Part shown: in pieces, positions 40,556 through 49,700 of the stretch
Layout: every line of letters begins with the position of its first letter
Numbering within the stretch: the first letter of the stretch is position 1
NCBI GenBank assembly: GCA_026196105.1
Contig: JAPHRK010000033.1
Location: 1 to 64,000 of the forward strand
Length of the DNA stretch: 64,000 nucleotides
DNA from: Rhodospirillales bacterium
Lineage (GTDB): Bacteria > Pseudomonadota > Alphaproteobacteria > Rhodospirillales > JAPHRK01
Direction of reading: 5' to 3'
Notes under the pieces: model-generated
Told to the model about the DNA's origin: nothing
What the model saw: only the letters and a program-made list of their open reading frames with translations
Databases searched by the model: none
Made by a program: the position numbers and the translations under genes

Positions 40556-42898
40556 ATGGCTGTTCTTAAGAATTTCCGAATCAGTATTCGGATATGGATC
40601 GCTATTTTAGTTCCGGTTTTGGGGCTTCTGTTTTTTTCAGGAGCAACGGTGCTAGAGAAAAGAGCAATTTCAAACAATATTGAACGCCTTCTGCAATTGG
40701 CGGGACTTGCTCCTAAGGTAAGTGCTCTTGTTCATGAGCTACAAAAAGAACGAGGCCGTTCAGCGGGTTTTATTGGCAGTAAAGCCACAGGAAAATTTGC
40801 AGAAACCCTCCCCATCCAACGCAAAGATACTGACGTTAAGTTAAAGGCTTTACAGGCAGCGATAAAAACATTTGATGTTGCTGGCTTTGGCCCTTCCTTT
40901 AAGAAGAAGGTTGATATCTCTGTTTCTGCTTTAGCCGAACTAAATGGCAAGCGAGAAGCTATCACGGGCTTAAAAATATCTATCCCACAGATGGCGGGTT
41001 ATTATACCCCAACAATCGCAAAGTTATTATCCGTTGTTGAAGAGATGGCACGCCTGAGTGAAGACGCCAGAATTACTAATGCCATTACAGCTTATACAAC
41101 CTTTCTCCAAGGGAAGGAACGAGCAGGGATTGAGCGAGCAATGGGGGCTGGTGGCTTTAGTAGTGGCCAATTCAAACCAAAAATTTACAATAACTTTGTC
41201 GGCTTAGTTGCCCTGCAAAAAACCTTCTTTACAAGAACATTCCCCATCTATGCCACGGCTGGACAGATAGAATTTTATAAAGCCACTATGCAAGGTGAAT
41301 CGGTTGATGAAGTCAACCGCATGCGTAAAATTGCCATCGACAGTAAGATGACCAAAGAAACGGGAGGGGTGAAAGGCCCTTATTGGTTCAATACCATCAC
41401 CAACAAAATTAATCTGTTGAAAAAGGTTGAAGACCGTATTGCCGCAGATCTAGTCACCTTGGCAAAGGCTGTCTCTGCTGAAGCTCAAAGTGGATTTATG
41501 ACCGCTCTGATGGCGAGTTTATTTCTTTTGATTGTAACCATTATTTTGGTTTTGGTCATGGTGAGGAGCGTCACTCATCCCATCGGGGCCATGACAAAAG
41601 CCATGGGTGTTCTGGCTGGAGGCAATTTGGAAGTTGAAATCCCAGCAACGGATCATAAAGACGAAATTGGTGAGATGGCTAAGGCCGTGGAGGTCTTTAA
41701 GGCTCATGCTATTGAGGTGGAACGCCTTAATGCAGAAAGTGAAGCCGATGCTCGTCGTAATCAACGGAAACTGCAAAGTGAAATTCTAGCGCTAAACAAT
41801 GCCATGACGGAAGAAGTCAATGGGGCTGTAGATGGTGTTAAAGAAAATTCTGAAGGGGTTAAAGTTGCTGCAGAGTCTGTGGCAACTTTAGCGCAACGGT
41901 CTAGTGAGAATGCAGCAGAAGTGGCAGAAGCATCAGAGCAAGCGAGTGCAAATGTTCAGACAGTTGCAGCTGCTGCTGAAGAGCTTTCAAGTTCGGTCTC
42001 AGAAATCAGTCGCCAAGTGGCTCATTCTACACAAGTAGCTAGCGGGGCTGTTCAAGAAGCCCAAAGGACTCACGAGACTGTTCAAGGATTGGTCACCGCT
42101 TCTCAAGCCATTCGAGATGTGGTCAATTTAATTACGGATATTGCGGAGCAAACCAATCTTCTGGCTTTGAATGCGACCATTGAGGCGGCTCGTGCTGGTG
42201 AAGCAGGTAAAGGCTTTGCTGTGGTTGCGTCCGAAGTAAAAAACTTGGCCAACCAAACAGCGAAAGCCACTGATGAAATTGGGGCCCAAATTACGGAAAT
42301 TGGGACGGCAACAGAAGAAGCGGCCAAAGCAATTGAAGGGATCAGTCAGACGATTGGTGAGATGGATGGTATAGCCTCAACAATTGCCGCTGCCGTTGAA
42401 GAACAGGGTGCCGCGACCCAAGAAATTGCGCGTAACGTAGAGCAAGCAGCAACAGGTACGCGTTTGGTTTCGGAGAATATTGGTACGGTAAATACAGCGG
42501 CTTCAGAAACAGGTGATGCTGCTAATCAGCAGCTCGAATCGGCACAACTTGTGGTCAGTCAAATTGAAATGATGCATGGCCGTTTGATGAAAATTATGTC
42601 TGAGTCTGGTGATCCGCGTTTGAGCAAACGCCATACAGTCAATGTGGCAACATCCATTACCATAAACGGGAATAAACAGAACTGCCTTCTTAATGATGTT
42701 TCCCGTCGAGGCGCGGCTGTAATTGATCGTACACCTGATGGAAAAGCTGGTGATGTCTTTGAAATTGATGTGCCTGTCGTAGGTGTCCTTAGCGGAAACA
42801 TCGTGGCAATTACGAATCAATCAACCCACATCCGTCTAGATTTAGAGGATGATGATCTAGAAAAACTTGAACAACTTATACAGAAACATGGGCATTAA
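40556..42898 (+). CDS. Chemoreceptor with NIT, HAMP, MA and C-terminal PilZ domains
   Basis: 780 residues. Membrane helix about 10-30; periplasmic NIT domain about 40-300 ([22 protein letters not shown]), a family first linked to nitrate/nitrite sensing; second helix about 322-345; HAMP to about 400; cytoplasmic signalling tip around [40 protein letters not shown], near residues 525-565; then a PilZ domain about 690-775 with RLSKR (RxxxR) and NDVSRRGA (D-x-S-x-x-G), both parts of the c-di-GMP-binding signature. So chemotaxis signalling should respond to c-di-GMP. Starts the cluster with the STAS, phosphatase and GGDEF genes. Confidence 0.92.
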   Translation: MAVLKNFRISIRIWIAILVPVLGLLFFSGATVLEKRAISNNIERLLQLAGLAPKVSALVHELQKERGRSAGFIGSKATGKFAETLPIQRKDTDVKLKALQAAIKTFDVAGFGPSFKKKVDISVSALAELNGKREAITGLKISIPQMAGYYTPTIAKLLSVVEEMARLSEDARITNAITAYTTFLQGKERAGIERAMGAGGFSSGQFKPKIYNNFVGLVALQKTFFTRTFPIYATAGQIEFYKATMQGESVDEVNRMRKIAIDSKMTKETGGVKGPYWFNTITNKINLLKKVEDRIAADLVTLAKAVSAEAQSGFMTALMASLFLLIVTIILVLVMVRSVTHPIGAMTKAMGVLAGGNLEVEIPATDHKDEIGEMAKAVEVFKAHAIEVERLNAESEADARRNQRKLQSEILALNNAMTEEVNGAVDGVKENSEGVKVAAESVATLAQRSSENAAEVAEASEQASANVQTVAAAAEELSSSVSEISRQVAHSTQVASGAVQEAQRTHETVQGLVTASQAIRDVVNLITDIAEQTNLLALNATIEAARAGEAGKGFAVVASEVKNLANQTAKATDEIGAQITEIGTATEEAAKAIEGISQTIGEMDGIASTIAAAVEEQGAATQEIARNVEQAATGTRLVSENIGTVNTAASETGDAANQQLESAQLVVSQIEMMHGRLMKIMSESGDPRLSKRHTVNVATSITINGNKQNCLLNDVSRRGAAVIDRTPDGKAGDVFEIDVPVVGVLSGNIVAITNQSTHIRLDLEDDDLEKLEQLIQKHGH

Positions 42899-42944
42899 CC
42901 TTAAATGATGAGGTTAATAAGCAAAGGCATAAGTGGAGGCGAAT

Positions 42945-43247
42945 TTGCATCATAAGATTACGGATTCTGGTGACCAAGTTACTTTTAGTATTTCTGGACA
43001 GCTAACCTCAAAAGATCGGAGTGATTTTATTGAATTGATCCCGAATATTCTTATCTCCGGGCGGGATAATATTATCGTGAATATGACTGATTTAACCTAT
43101 ATGGATTCTGTTGGGTTAGGGTTGTTGGTCACCCTTCGTGATGAAGCAAATAAAAAAGGAATGAGCGCTTCGATTTCTAATCCGCAAGGTGAGGTCAAGG
43201 GACTATTGGAAATGGCCTGTTTCGATAGGTTGTTCACCATTGCCTGA
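42945..43247 (+). CDS. STAS-domain anti-sigma-factor antagonist
   Basis: 100 residues, a single STAS domain. The phosphorylatable Ser sits in TYMDSVGLGLLVTL. Related to SpoIIAA, RsbV and HsbA. TTG at 42945 is preferred because GGAGG lies five bases before it; a GTG at 42933 would include the ribosome site in the coding region. Lies 37 bp before a gene encoding both the phosphatase and the kinase expected to act on it. Confidence 0.87.
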   Translation: MHHKITDSGDQVTFSISGQLTSKDRSDFIELIPNILISGRDNIIVNMTDLTYMDSVGLGLLVTLRDEANKKGMSASISNPQGEVKGLLEMACFDRLFTIA

Positions 43248-43283
43248 GATTGAAAACGCTTAAAAAATTTTGAAGGGTAAAGT

Positions 43284-44993
43284 GTGGGTGGAGTAGACGA
43301 AAATAAAGAAACTGACGACCATGGAAGGCAGGCTGCAGCGTCTATCCAGCAATTGTTTCTGCCGACGGCTAAATCTATTGCGGATTTAAGAAGCCGTTTT
43401 GGGGTTCATATCCACTCCGTATTTCAACCTGCCGAAATTCTTAGCGGTGATATGTGGGGAGTTAAACCCATCGGGGATCACATGCTGGCCATTTATATTA
43501 TGGATACCAGTGGTGAAGAAACTGATGCTGCCTTAAGTATGGTTCGTGCCCATACCTTGATTATGGAGGCAATTCTTGATTGGCTTGACCCAGCTGCCGT
43601 TCTGTTTGAATTAAACAATAAATTAGCCACTAAGATGCCAGTGGGGCAGTACGTGGCCATGCTCTGTGGGATTATTGATTTTTCCAAAGATACGTTTGTT
43701 TATTCAGGTGCCGGGATGCCCTGGCCCACTATTATTGAACCAGGTGCCCAACAGCCGATTTTTGGGGATGGTTCAGGCCTCCCTCTCGGAATTGCTCAAA
43801 ACGCAACCTTTCAAAATAGAGAACTTCCTTTTCCTACGGGTGCCAGCCTACTTCTTTACTCTGATGGGTTAAATGAAATTGAGTTAGGAGATGGTACTCG
43901 ATTAGGAAAGGAAGGGGTCCAGAGGATAATTGAGGAGATGCTAGAAGAAGCCCCTGCAAGTTTGGGTGTCCCTTTGTTAACCCGGTTTGGGAAATATTCC
44001 AATAAACAGTATGCTGACGACCAGACAATTGTTTTTTGCCAAAGAGTAGAACTCTGGAAAGGTAAGCAGGAAAAAGAGCTGAAAACGATAACCTCTGAGA
44101 CAAAAAAAACCGTTGTCATTGCTGATGATGAAGAATTGGCAAGAGAGTTATTGAGTTTTGCATTAGAAAACGAAGGTTACAACGTCATCGAAGCTCAAGA
44201 TGGTGAGGAATGCCTCTCTATTCTTAAGGATAATGCTCAGAAAATTGATGCCCTGCTTCTTGATAAGAATATGCCTAAAGTTGATGGGTTTGACGTCCTC
44301 CGGGAAGTAAAAAGTTCGGAGCTTCTAGCAAAAATCCCTGTGATTGTTCAAACAGGGGCTTCTTCAAATGAAGAAATTATGGAAGGCATTAAGGAGGGCG
44401 CGTATCACTACCTAACTAAGCCCTTTAATATTGATGTCATGCTTGCCATCGTTCGTGGGGCTATTGGTGAAAAATCTATTTACGAACAACTAGAAGCGGA
44501 AACAAGGCAAAAAGAGACAATCATCGGCAAAATGAAAACGGGAAGTTTTCGTTTTCAAACCATGGAAGAGGTCCATGAAATGACTTCTATTCTTGCCTTG
44601 GCTTGCCCTGACCCCCAACGGGCTGTTGTTGGTCTTGTGGAACTTCTCGCCAATGCCGTTGAGCATGGCAATCTCGGGATCACATATAAAGAAAAGGGTG
44701 AACTGGTGAATTCCAGTGCATGGGATGAGGAAATCACCCGCCGACTTAAATTGCCTGAGAATCAAGAGAAATTTGTTGAGGTTACCTTCACCAGAGGAGA
44801 GGGTGAAGTGACCTATCGAATTAAGGACCAAGGGGAAGGCTTTGATTGGAGAGGCTATCTTGAATTTGATCCTGAACGTGTCACTCATGCCCATGGTCGT
44901 GGCATCGCAATGGCTTCAATGCTGACTTTTTCTGATGTCACATACCTCGGAAAAGGTAACGAGGTCATTGCTCGGGTTTTTGATGAAGAATAA
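43284..44993 (+). CDS. PP2C (SpoIIE)-REC-HATPase switch protein
   Basis: 569 residues from a GTG with AAGGG five bases upstream. Order: SpoIIE/PP2C phosphatase about 25-250 (LSGDMWGVKPIGDHMLAIYIMDTSGEE with metal-binding Asp; DDQTIVF), REC about 273-392 with acceptor Asp about 328 (LLLDKNMPKVDGF), and a C-terminal RsbW-like HATPase about 415-569 (ELLANAVEHGNLGI, DQGEGFDW, GRGIAMASML). It thus can dephosphorylate and phosphorylate a STAS partner under control of a phosphorelay. HsbR of Pseudomonas has the same three domains in another order. Confidence 0.88.
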   Translation: MGGVDENKETDDHGRQAAASIQQLFLPTAKSIADLRSRFGVHIHSVFQPAEILSGDMWGVKPIGDHMLAIYIMDTSGEETDAALSMVRAHTLIMEAILDWLDPAAVLFELNNKLATKMPVGQYVAMLCGIIDFSKDTFVYSGAGMPWPTIIEPGAQQPIFGDGSGLPLGIAQNATFQNRELPFPTGASLLLYSDGLNEIELGDGTRLGKEGVQRIIEEMLEEAPASLGVPLLTRFGKYSNKQYADDQTIVFCQRVELWKGKQEKELKTITSETKKTVVIADDEELARELLSFALENEGYNVIEAQDGEECLSILKDNAQKIDALLLDKNMPKVDGFDVLREVKSSELLAKIPVIVQTGASSNEEIMEGIKEGAYHYLTKPFNIDVMLAIVRGAIGEKSIYEQLEAETRQKETIIGKMKTGSFRFQTMEEVHEMTSILALACPDPQRAVVGLVELLANAVEHGNLGITYKEKGELVNSSAWDEEITRRLKLPENQEKFVEVTFTRGEGEVTYRIKDQGEGFDWRGYLEFDPERVTHAHGRGIAMASMLTFSDVTYLGKGNEVIARVFDEE

Positions 44994-45141
44994 CACCTGA
45001 TCTACAAAATCAAATACTCTCAGAAATTTTTAAATTACGAAGCCTATTCCTAGAAAGGTTTGTTTTTGGGACATTTATTCCAATATATCCTATTATTACC
45101 TCTTCATATTTTATGGGAGGCGTGTTGCACGTCTTAGGCTA

Positions 45142-45975
45142 TTGACCGACGAAATGGATAAAATTAAAGGTAAGCTCGAAGAAAGTATCGTGGATGCCCG
45201 TGAGGCTACCAAGCATATTGACACGGGTCTTACGGATGTCCTGATCCTTGTTGAAGGAATCGTCCAAGATAACTTCAATTTAGACAGCACCCCTGAAGAC
45301 ACAACGAATCCCAAAGGGCAAAGGCGTCGCGCTGAATACCAGAAAATTAAAAACGTGGTGAATAATATACGTAAGTCCGTTCAGGGATTTGCCGATATGA
45401 GCGGGAAATTTGAAGAGCGGCTGTCAAAATCCACCAGAAAAATTCGCCAACTCAATGAGAAGTTGGAGCAGGCTAAAAAAGAGTCCTTAGTTGATCCTTT
45501 GACAGGAATTGCAAATCGTCGGAAATTCGAATCGGTTCTGATTGAGCATTTAGAGCTTATCGACGACTACGCTGGTCAACTCTCTATTTTGTTGGCTGAT
45601 ATTGATAGGTTTAAAGAAATTAATGATCAGCATGGTCACCCAATAGGGGATAGCGTACTTCGCCTCGTGGCTAGAACCTTTACCAACAATCTAAAAGGTC
45701 GTGATACTGTTGCCCGCTGGGGCGGAGATGAGTTCGCCGTTGTCTTGCCTGCAACCTCATTAGGCAATGCAGTTAAGGTCGCTGAACATATCCGATCGTC
45801 ACTTTCAAAAAGCAGTTTAAAAAACAAAGATACTGGGGGGCTTATCGGTAAAGTGACGTTGTCATTAGGTGCTGCAAGTTGGAAAGAAGGGGATGATGGG
45901 GGTGACCTTTTTGATCGAGCTGATAAAATGCTTCTAAAGGCCAAAAAATCTGGCCGAAATAAAGTGGTCAAGTGA
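45142..45975 (+). CDS. GGDEF diguanylate cyclase
   Basis: 277 residues. N-terminal helical region about 1-110 with coiled coil, GGDEF domain about 115-275: VDPLTGIANRRKF, LLADIDRFKEINDQHGHPIGDSVLRLV, and an intact active site RWGGDEFAVVLP. The inhibitory site position reads KGRD, with Lys for the usual Arg, so product inhibition may be weak. Start uncertain: TTG 45142 or ATG 45154. A good GGGAGG (45115-45120) is followed by a 7-8 codon frame from GTG whose TGA overlaps the TTG, hinting at coupled translation. Downstream of the STAS/PP2C pair in the same direction (148 bp gap). Confidence 0.88.
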   Translation: MTDEMDKIKGKLEESIVDAREATKHIDTGLTDVLILVEGIVQDNFNLDSTPEDTTNPKGQRRRAEYQKIKNVVNNIRKSVQGFADMSGKFEERLSKSTRKIRQLNEKLEQAKKESLVDPLTGIANRRKFESVLIEHLELIDDYAGQLSILLADIDRFKEINDQHGHPIGDSVLRLVARTFTNNLKGRDTVARWGGDEFAVVLPATSLGNAVKVAEHIRSSLSKSSLKNKDTGGLIGKVTLSLGAASWKEGDDGGDLFDRADKMLLKAKKSGRNKVVK

Positions 45976-46060
45976 TTAAGGCTTAGGCCGTTCAATACAA
46001 AAATGAGCATTTTCAATTAAAAAATCTTTCAACTGACATTAAAAATAGGTAAAATGGTAT

Positions 46061-46075
46061 TTAATTACCGATTAA
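46061..46075. promoter_or_regulatory. CtrA-like box TTAA-N7-TTAA
   Basis: Exact full CtrA consensus TTAA-ttaccga-TTAA, 256 bp upstream of korA and 86 bp after the GGDEF gene. AT-rich surroundings raise the chance of coincidence. Confidence 0.4.
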
Positions 46076-46141
46076 TGGGCAAAAAGCTTAATTTGGCGGT
46101 TGCGCAAGTTAATTAGTTGGTTTAGACATCCGTTGAAATTT

Positions 46142-46330
46142 CCTTACTTAGTTTCTACTTAGTAAGGAGGACAAGACGAGGTGGTTCTCCTCGACGATCT
46201 TAGGAGCTTCCAGCCTCTTGTCGTAAATGTTTTTGTGTAGGCGATTAATCGCTGCCATGAGGCACCGTTGATCGGCGAAGTTTTGGCGCACATGCCGGCT
46301 TCGTAAAACTTAAAGCTGGAAAGGTTTAGA
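46142..46330 (+). ncRNA. Structured 5' leader of korA
   Basis: The 355-bp gap before korA has no gene. Its right half can fold: CCTTACT/AGTAAGG (46142-46148 with 46161-46167), then GACAAGA/TCTTGTC (46170-46176 with 46216-46222) enclosing CGAGG/CCTCG. No terminator T-run follows. It could be a long regulated leader or an unrelated small RNA; I do not recognise a riboswitch class. Confidence 0.35.
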
Positions 46331-48046
46331 ATGTCCGCTGAAACCATATCCATCGCAGTGACTGGCGCAGGTGGCGCCGGTGTGATGACGGCGGGGCAGA
46401 TGCTGCTCGACGCTGGAGCAAAGGCTGGCTGGTACGGCCTTATGACTCGCTCTTCAGGCCCTCAAATTCGTGGCGGTGAGGCTGCTGCCTTTTTGCGTAT
46501 GTCTCCTGGTCCGGTGAATTGTGGTGACGACAAACTTCATATCCTCTTTGCTTTTGATTGGATGAATGTAGAACGTTTTGCTGCTGAACTGTTTTTAAAT
46601 AGTGATACGCTTGTTCTTTGCGACTCTGATGCTGGCGAAGTTCCTAACGTGATTTCATCATCAGGCGCGCGGGTTGTTGCTTTGCCTTTGAAGAAAACCG
46701 TTAAGGAAGTTGAAGGCGGTCGTATCAACATGATCGGCCTCGGTGTTCTTGGCAAACTCGTTGGCCTTCCAGACGAAGCTGTTGACGCTGTTATTAGTTC
46801 GGCTCTGAAGAAAAAAGGGCAAGAGGCTATTGATTTCAGTAAAGCTGGCTACAAAGCAGGTTTTGATTTAGCCGCGAATGTAGAATGTGATGCGGCTCTG
46901 TCAGCCTGTAGCACAGACGGTGTTGAGCGTTGGGGCATTAGTGGAAATGAAGCTGCGGGTCTTGGTGGCCTTAAAGGTGGTGTTCGTTTTGTTGCTGCTT
47001 ACCCAATTACGCCGGCAACTGAAGTGTTGGAATGGCTCGCCCCTAACCTTGAAAAAGTTGGTGGTACTTTGGTTCAGGCTGAAGACGAACTGGCCTCAAT
47101 CGTTCAAATCATTGGCGGTTCCTTCGGTGGCACCCCATCGATGACAGCGACTTCCGGTCCAGGGCTTGCTCTGATGATGGAAGCCATGGGCTTAGCAGTT
47201 GCTTCTGAAACTCCGATCGTTGTGGTTAACGTCCAACGTGGCGGACCTTCTACGGGTATCCCTACCAAATCTGAACAAAGTGACTTGAATATTGCCCTGC
47301 ACGGGTTGCACGGCGATGCGCCTCACATTGTGACGGCCCCTAACTCAATTCCAGATTGCCTGTTCACCACTCAGTGGTCAGTTTTCTTGGCAGAACGTCT
47401 GCAAACCGCAGCCATCGTTCTTTCCGATCAAGCTTTGGGCCAATCTCGCGTTGTTTGCGACAAACCTGCTGATTTGGCTTTCATTGCCAAACGTGATGTC
47501 GTTGAAGCCAATGTGGAGAATTACGAGCGTTACTCCGTAACAGCTTCTGGTGTTTCTCCCATGGCGATCCCTGGCACCCCTGGTGGCGAATATGTTGCAG
47601 ATGGTTTGGAGCATGCGCCTAATGCACGGCCTTCCTCTGCGGCGGAAGATCACATTGAGCAACTCGATAAGCGTGATCGTAAGCTGACACAATTTGATTA
47701 TGGCAACCATTGGGCCGATATCGAGGGTGAAGGCGAAATGGCCGTCATTACTTGGGGCTCAACTACGGCTCCGGTTCGTGAAGCAATTGAAAGGGCTGAA
47801 GCCAAGGGTATGAAGATCCGTATGATCTCAATGCGTTTGCTGATGCCTATGCAGACTGAGAAATTTGCTGAAGCACTGAAAGGGGTTACCAAAGCTCTGG
47901 TTATTGAGCAAACTCACTCCAAACAGTTCTTCCACTACCTCAAAGCTTATTATGATCTGCCCGCCGAGGTAAAACTCTTTAACCGTCCTGGACCGCTCCC
48001 TATGCGCCCAGGCGAAATCCTCGAACAGATTGAATCTTGGAGTTAA
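46331..48046 (+). CDS. korA: 2-oxoacid:ferredoxin oxidoreductase, fused gamma-alpha subunit
   Basis: 571 residues. Residues 1-190 are the gamma domain (TGAGGAGVMTAGQMLLDAG, SGPQIRGGEAAAF), followed by the alpha/TPP-pyrimidine domain (RFVAAYPITPATEVLEWLAPNLEKVGG, EDELASIVQIIGGSFGGTPSMTATSGPGL) and a C-terminal transketolase-like domain (AVITWGSTTAPVREAIERAEAKG). Most like 2-oxoglutarate:ferredoxin oxidoreductase, converting 2-oxoglutarate to succinyl-CoA with reduced ferredoxin, or the reverse. Four bp before korB. Oxygen sensitivity and direction cannot be read from sequence. Confidence 0.9.
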   Translation: MSAETISIAVTGAGGAGVMTAGQMLLDAGAKAGWYGLMTRSSGPQIRGGEAAAFLRMSPGPVNCGDDKLHILFAFDWMNVERFAAELFLNSDTLVLCDSDAGEVPNVISSSGARVVALPLKKTVKEVEGGRINMIGLGVLGKLVGLPDEAVDAVISSALKKKGQEAIDFSKAGYKAGFDLAANVECDAALSACSTDGVERWGISGNEAAGLGGLKGGVRFVAAYPITPATEVLEWLAPNLEKVGGTLVQAEDELASIVQIIGGSFGGTPSMTATSGPGLALMMEAMGLAVASETPIVVVNVQRGGPSTGIPTKSEQSDLNIALHGLHGDAPHIVTAPNSIPDCLFTTQWSVFLAERLQTAAIVLSDQALGQSRVVCDKPADLAFIAKRDVVEANVENYERYSVTASGVSPMAIPGTPGGEYVADGLEHAPNARPSSAAEDHIEQLDKRDRKLTQFDYGNHWADIEGEGEMAVITWGSTTAPVREAIERAEAKGMKIRMISMRLLMPMQTEKFAEALKGVTKALVIEQTHSKQFFHYLKAYYDLPAEVKLFNRPGPLPMRPGEILEQIESWS

Positions 48047-48049
48047 GTT

Positions 48050-48886
48050 ATGACATCTGAAACAGCTGTAGTAGCCCCAAAAGCTCGTGATTACAAATCA
48101 GATTACAAACCAGTTTGGTGCCCAGGATGTGGTGACTTTTCCGTTTTGTCATCAGTCACCAAGGCCTTTGCTGAAATCGGTACACCTAAAGAAAATTGTG
48201 CAGTAATTTCCGGTATTGGTTGTTCATCACGTATCCCTGCTTATACCAGTGTTTACGGCTTCCACGGGGTTCATGGACGGGCTTTGCCTTTGGCAACCGG
48301 CCTTAAGGTTTCCCGCCCAGAGTTGAACGTTGTTGCCACAGGCGGTGACGGTGATGGCTTCTCTATCGGTGGTAATCACTTCATGCACGCTTGTCGTCGT
48401 AATGTGGACATGGTCTATGTGGTTATGGATAACGAAGTTTACGGCATGACCAAAGGCCAGGCTTCACCGACAACCGCTCCTGATTGGGACAAAAGTAAAC
48501 TGACCCCACACGGAACAGGTATCAATCCTTTCCAACCCTTGGCTATTGCTTTGGCTGCTGGCGCTAACTTCATTGCTCGCGGTTTCTCTGGTGATCCAAA
48601 CGGTACTGCTAAGTTAATTGCTGATGCTATGAAACACCCTGGTTTTTCATTGGTACAAATTCTTAGCCCTTGCGTGACTTTCCGTCCTGAACAAAAAGAT
48701 TGGAAAGGCATGGTTCGTCCAGCTGAAATTGAGGCAACGAGTGATATTGGACGGGCGGCTCGCCGTTTGATGACCGATGATGGCTTTAATACGGGCATCC
48801 TCTACAAAGGTAGCCGTAACGTTTATCGTCCTGCATTGGAAGAAAGCGAAACCGTCGCGGAAGTAGAGGCAACTTTCGCTCTTTAG
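48050..48886 (+). CDS. korB: 2-oxoacid:ferredoxin oxidoreductase, beta subunit
   Basis: 278 residues. TPP-binding beta subunit: WCPGCGDFSVLSSVTKAFAE, GIGCSSRIPAYTSVYGFHGVHGRALPLATGLKVSRPELNVVATGGDGDGFSIGGNHF and MDNEVYGMTKGQASPT. The Cys residues in these motifs contribute to the single [4Fe-4S] cluster of this enzyme class. Forms a two-gene operon with korA, closed by the terminator at 48920-48962; a ferredoxin gene is not adjacent. Confidence 0.92.
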   Translation: MTSETAVVAPKARDYKSDYKPVWCPGCGDFSVLSSVTKAFAEIGTPKENCAVISGIGCSSRIPAYTSVYGFHGVHGRALPLATGLKVSRPELNVVATGGDGDGFSIGGNHFMHACRRNVDMVYVVMDNEVYGMTKGQASPTTAPDWDKSKLTPHGTGINPFQPLAIALAAGANFIARGFSGDPNGTAKLIADAMKHPGFSLVQILSPCVTFRPEQKDWKGMVRPAEIEATSDIGRAARRLMTDDGFNTGILYKGSRNVYRPALEESETVAEVEATFAL

Positions 48887-48919
48887 AGTTGATTGCCTTT
48901 TTTTACTGCCAATCGTATA

Positions 48920-48962
48920 TAAGGCCGGGTATTCTTAAGTGAGTACTTGGCCTTAATTTTTT
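48920..48962 (+). terminator. Terminator after korB
   Basis: Stem TAAGGCC / GGCCTTA enclosing a 22-nt loop that itself contains short pairings, followed by ATTTTTT. Confidence 0.75.
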
Positions 48963-48979
48963 GAGAGTAGATATTTAGC

Positions 48980-49681
48980 ATGAACGTTCATCTTAGCCCT
49001 TCCGAGCTAGAAGTGGTTCGCTCTGCCCCGCTATTCTCTGGCTTGCCGGATGACAGCCTGGAAAAAATTGTTAACTGTGGCCGGGTAATTGACTATGTCC
49101 GTGGTGAAATGTTGTTCTTGCGTGGAGACCCTGTTACTCGTTTTTTCGTCTTACTAGAGGGCTGGGTCAAAGTTTACCGTGATACCCCTGAAGGAGAACA
49201 AAGTGTTGTCGCCGTTATGAAACCCGGTGAAAGCTTTGCTCAGGCAGCGATTTTTACGGGAAAAACTACCTTCCCCGCGACAGCTGAAATTGTTGATAAT
49301 GCTCGTGTATTGGAAATTCCTGCCAAAGAATTTCTTCATCTCCTTAAAACTGAAAACCATCTAGCTCTTAATATGCTTGGAGCCCTTTCTGAGCGTATGC
49401 TTGAGTTGGTTCAACACATTGAACAACTCCAGTTCAGCTCTACGAGGGAGAGGTTGGCTTACTTTCTATGTTCTCTCACTGACGTTAAGGAAGGCGGTAT
49501 TGAACTTCGACTCCCTTATGATAAATCCCTCATCGCCGCCCGTTTAGGAATGAAGCCTGAGAGTTTATCTCGGGCATTGGCAAAGCTTCGTACCGTTGGG
49601 GTTTCCACTTCAGGAAACGTTATTACGATTGAAGATATGGCTGTTTTAAGGTCTTATTGTCAGGAAGGCGACGAAATCTAA
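48980..49681 (+). CDS. Crp/Fnr-family transcriptional regulator
   Basis: 233 residues. Cyclic-nucleotide-type sensor domain about 15-135 (LFLRGDPVTRFFVLLEGWVKVYRDTPEGEQSVVAVMKPGESFAQAAIFTG), dimer helix, and HTH_Crp about 160-225 (YDKSLIAARLGMKPESLSRALAKLRTVGV). Lacks the N-terminal Cys cluster of oxygen-sensing Fnr; the FxQAAIF motif and short form are closer to the DNR/NnrR type that responds to nitric oxide through heme. Directly downstream of korAB but separated by a terminator. Confidence 0.87.
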   Translation: MNVHLSPSELEVVRSAPLFSGLPDDSLEKIVNCGRVIDYVRGEMLFLRGDPVTRFFVLLEGWVKVYRDTPEGEQSVVAVMKPGESFAQAAIFTGKTTFPATAEIVDNARVLEIPAKEFLHLLKTENHLALNMLGALSERMLELVQHIEQLQFSSTRERLAYFLCSLTDVKEGGIELRLPYDKSLIAARLGMKPESLSRALAKLRTVGVSTSGNVITIEDMAVLRSYCQEGDEI

Positions 49682-49700
49682 ACCGGAAGGGACTCTGTTA

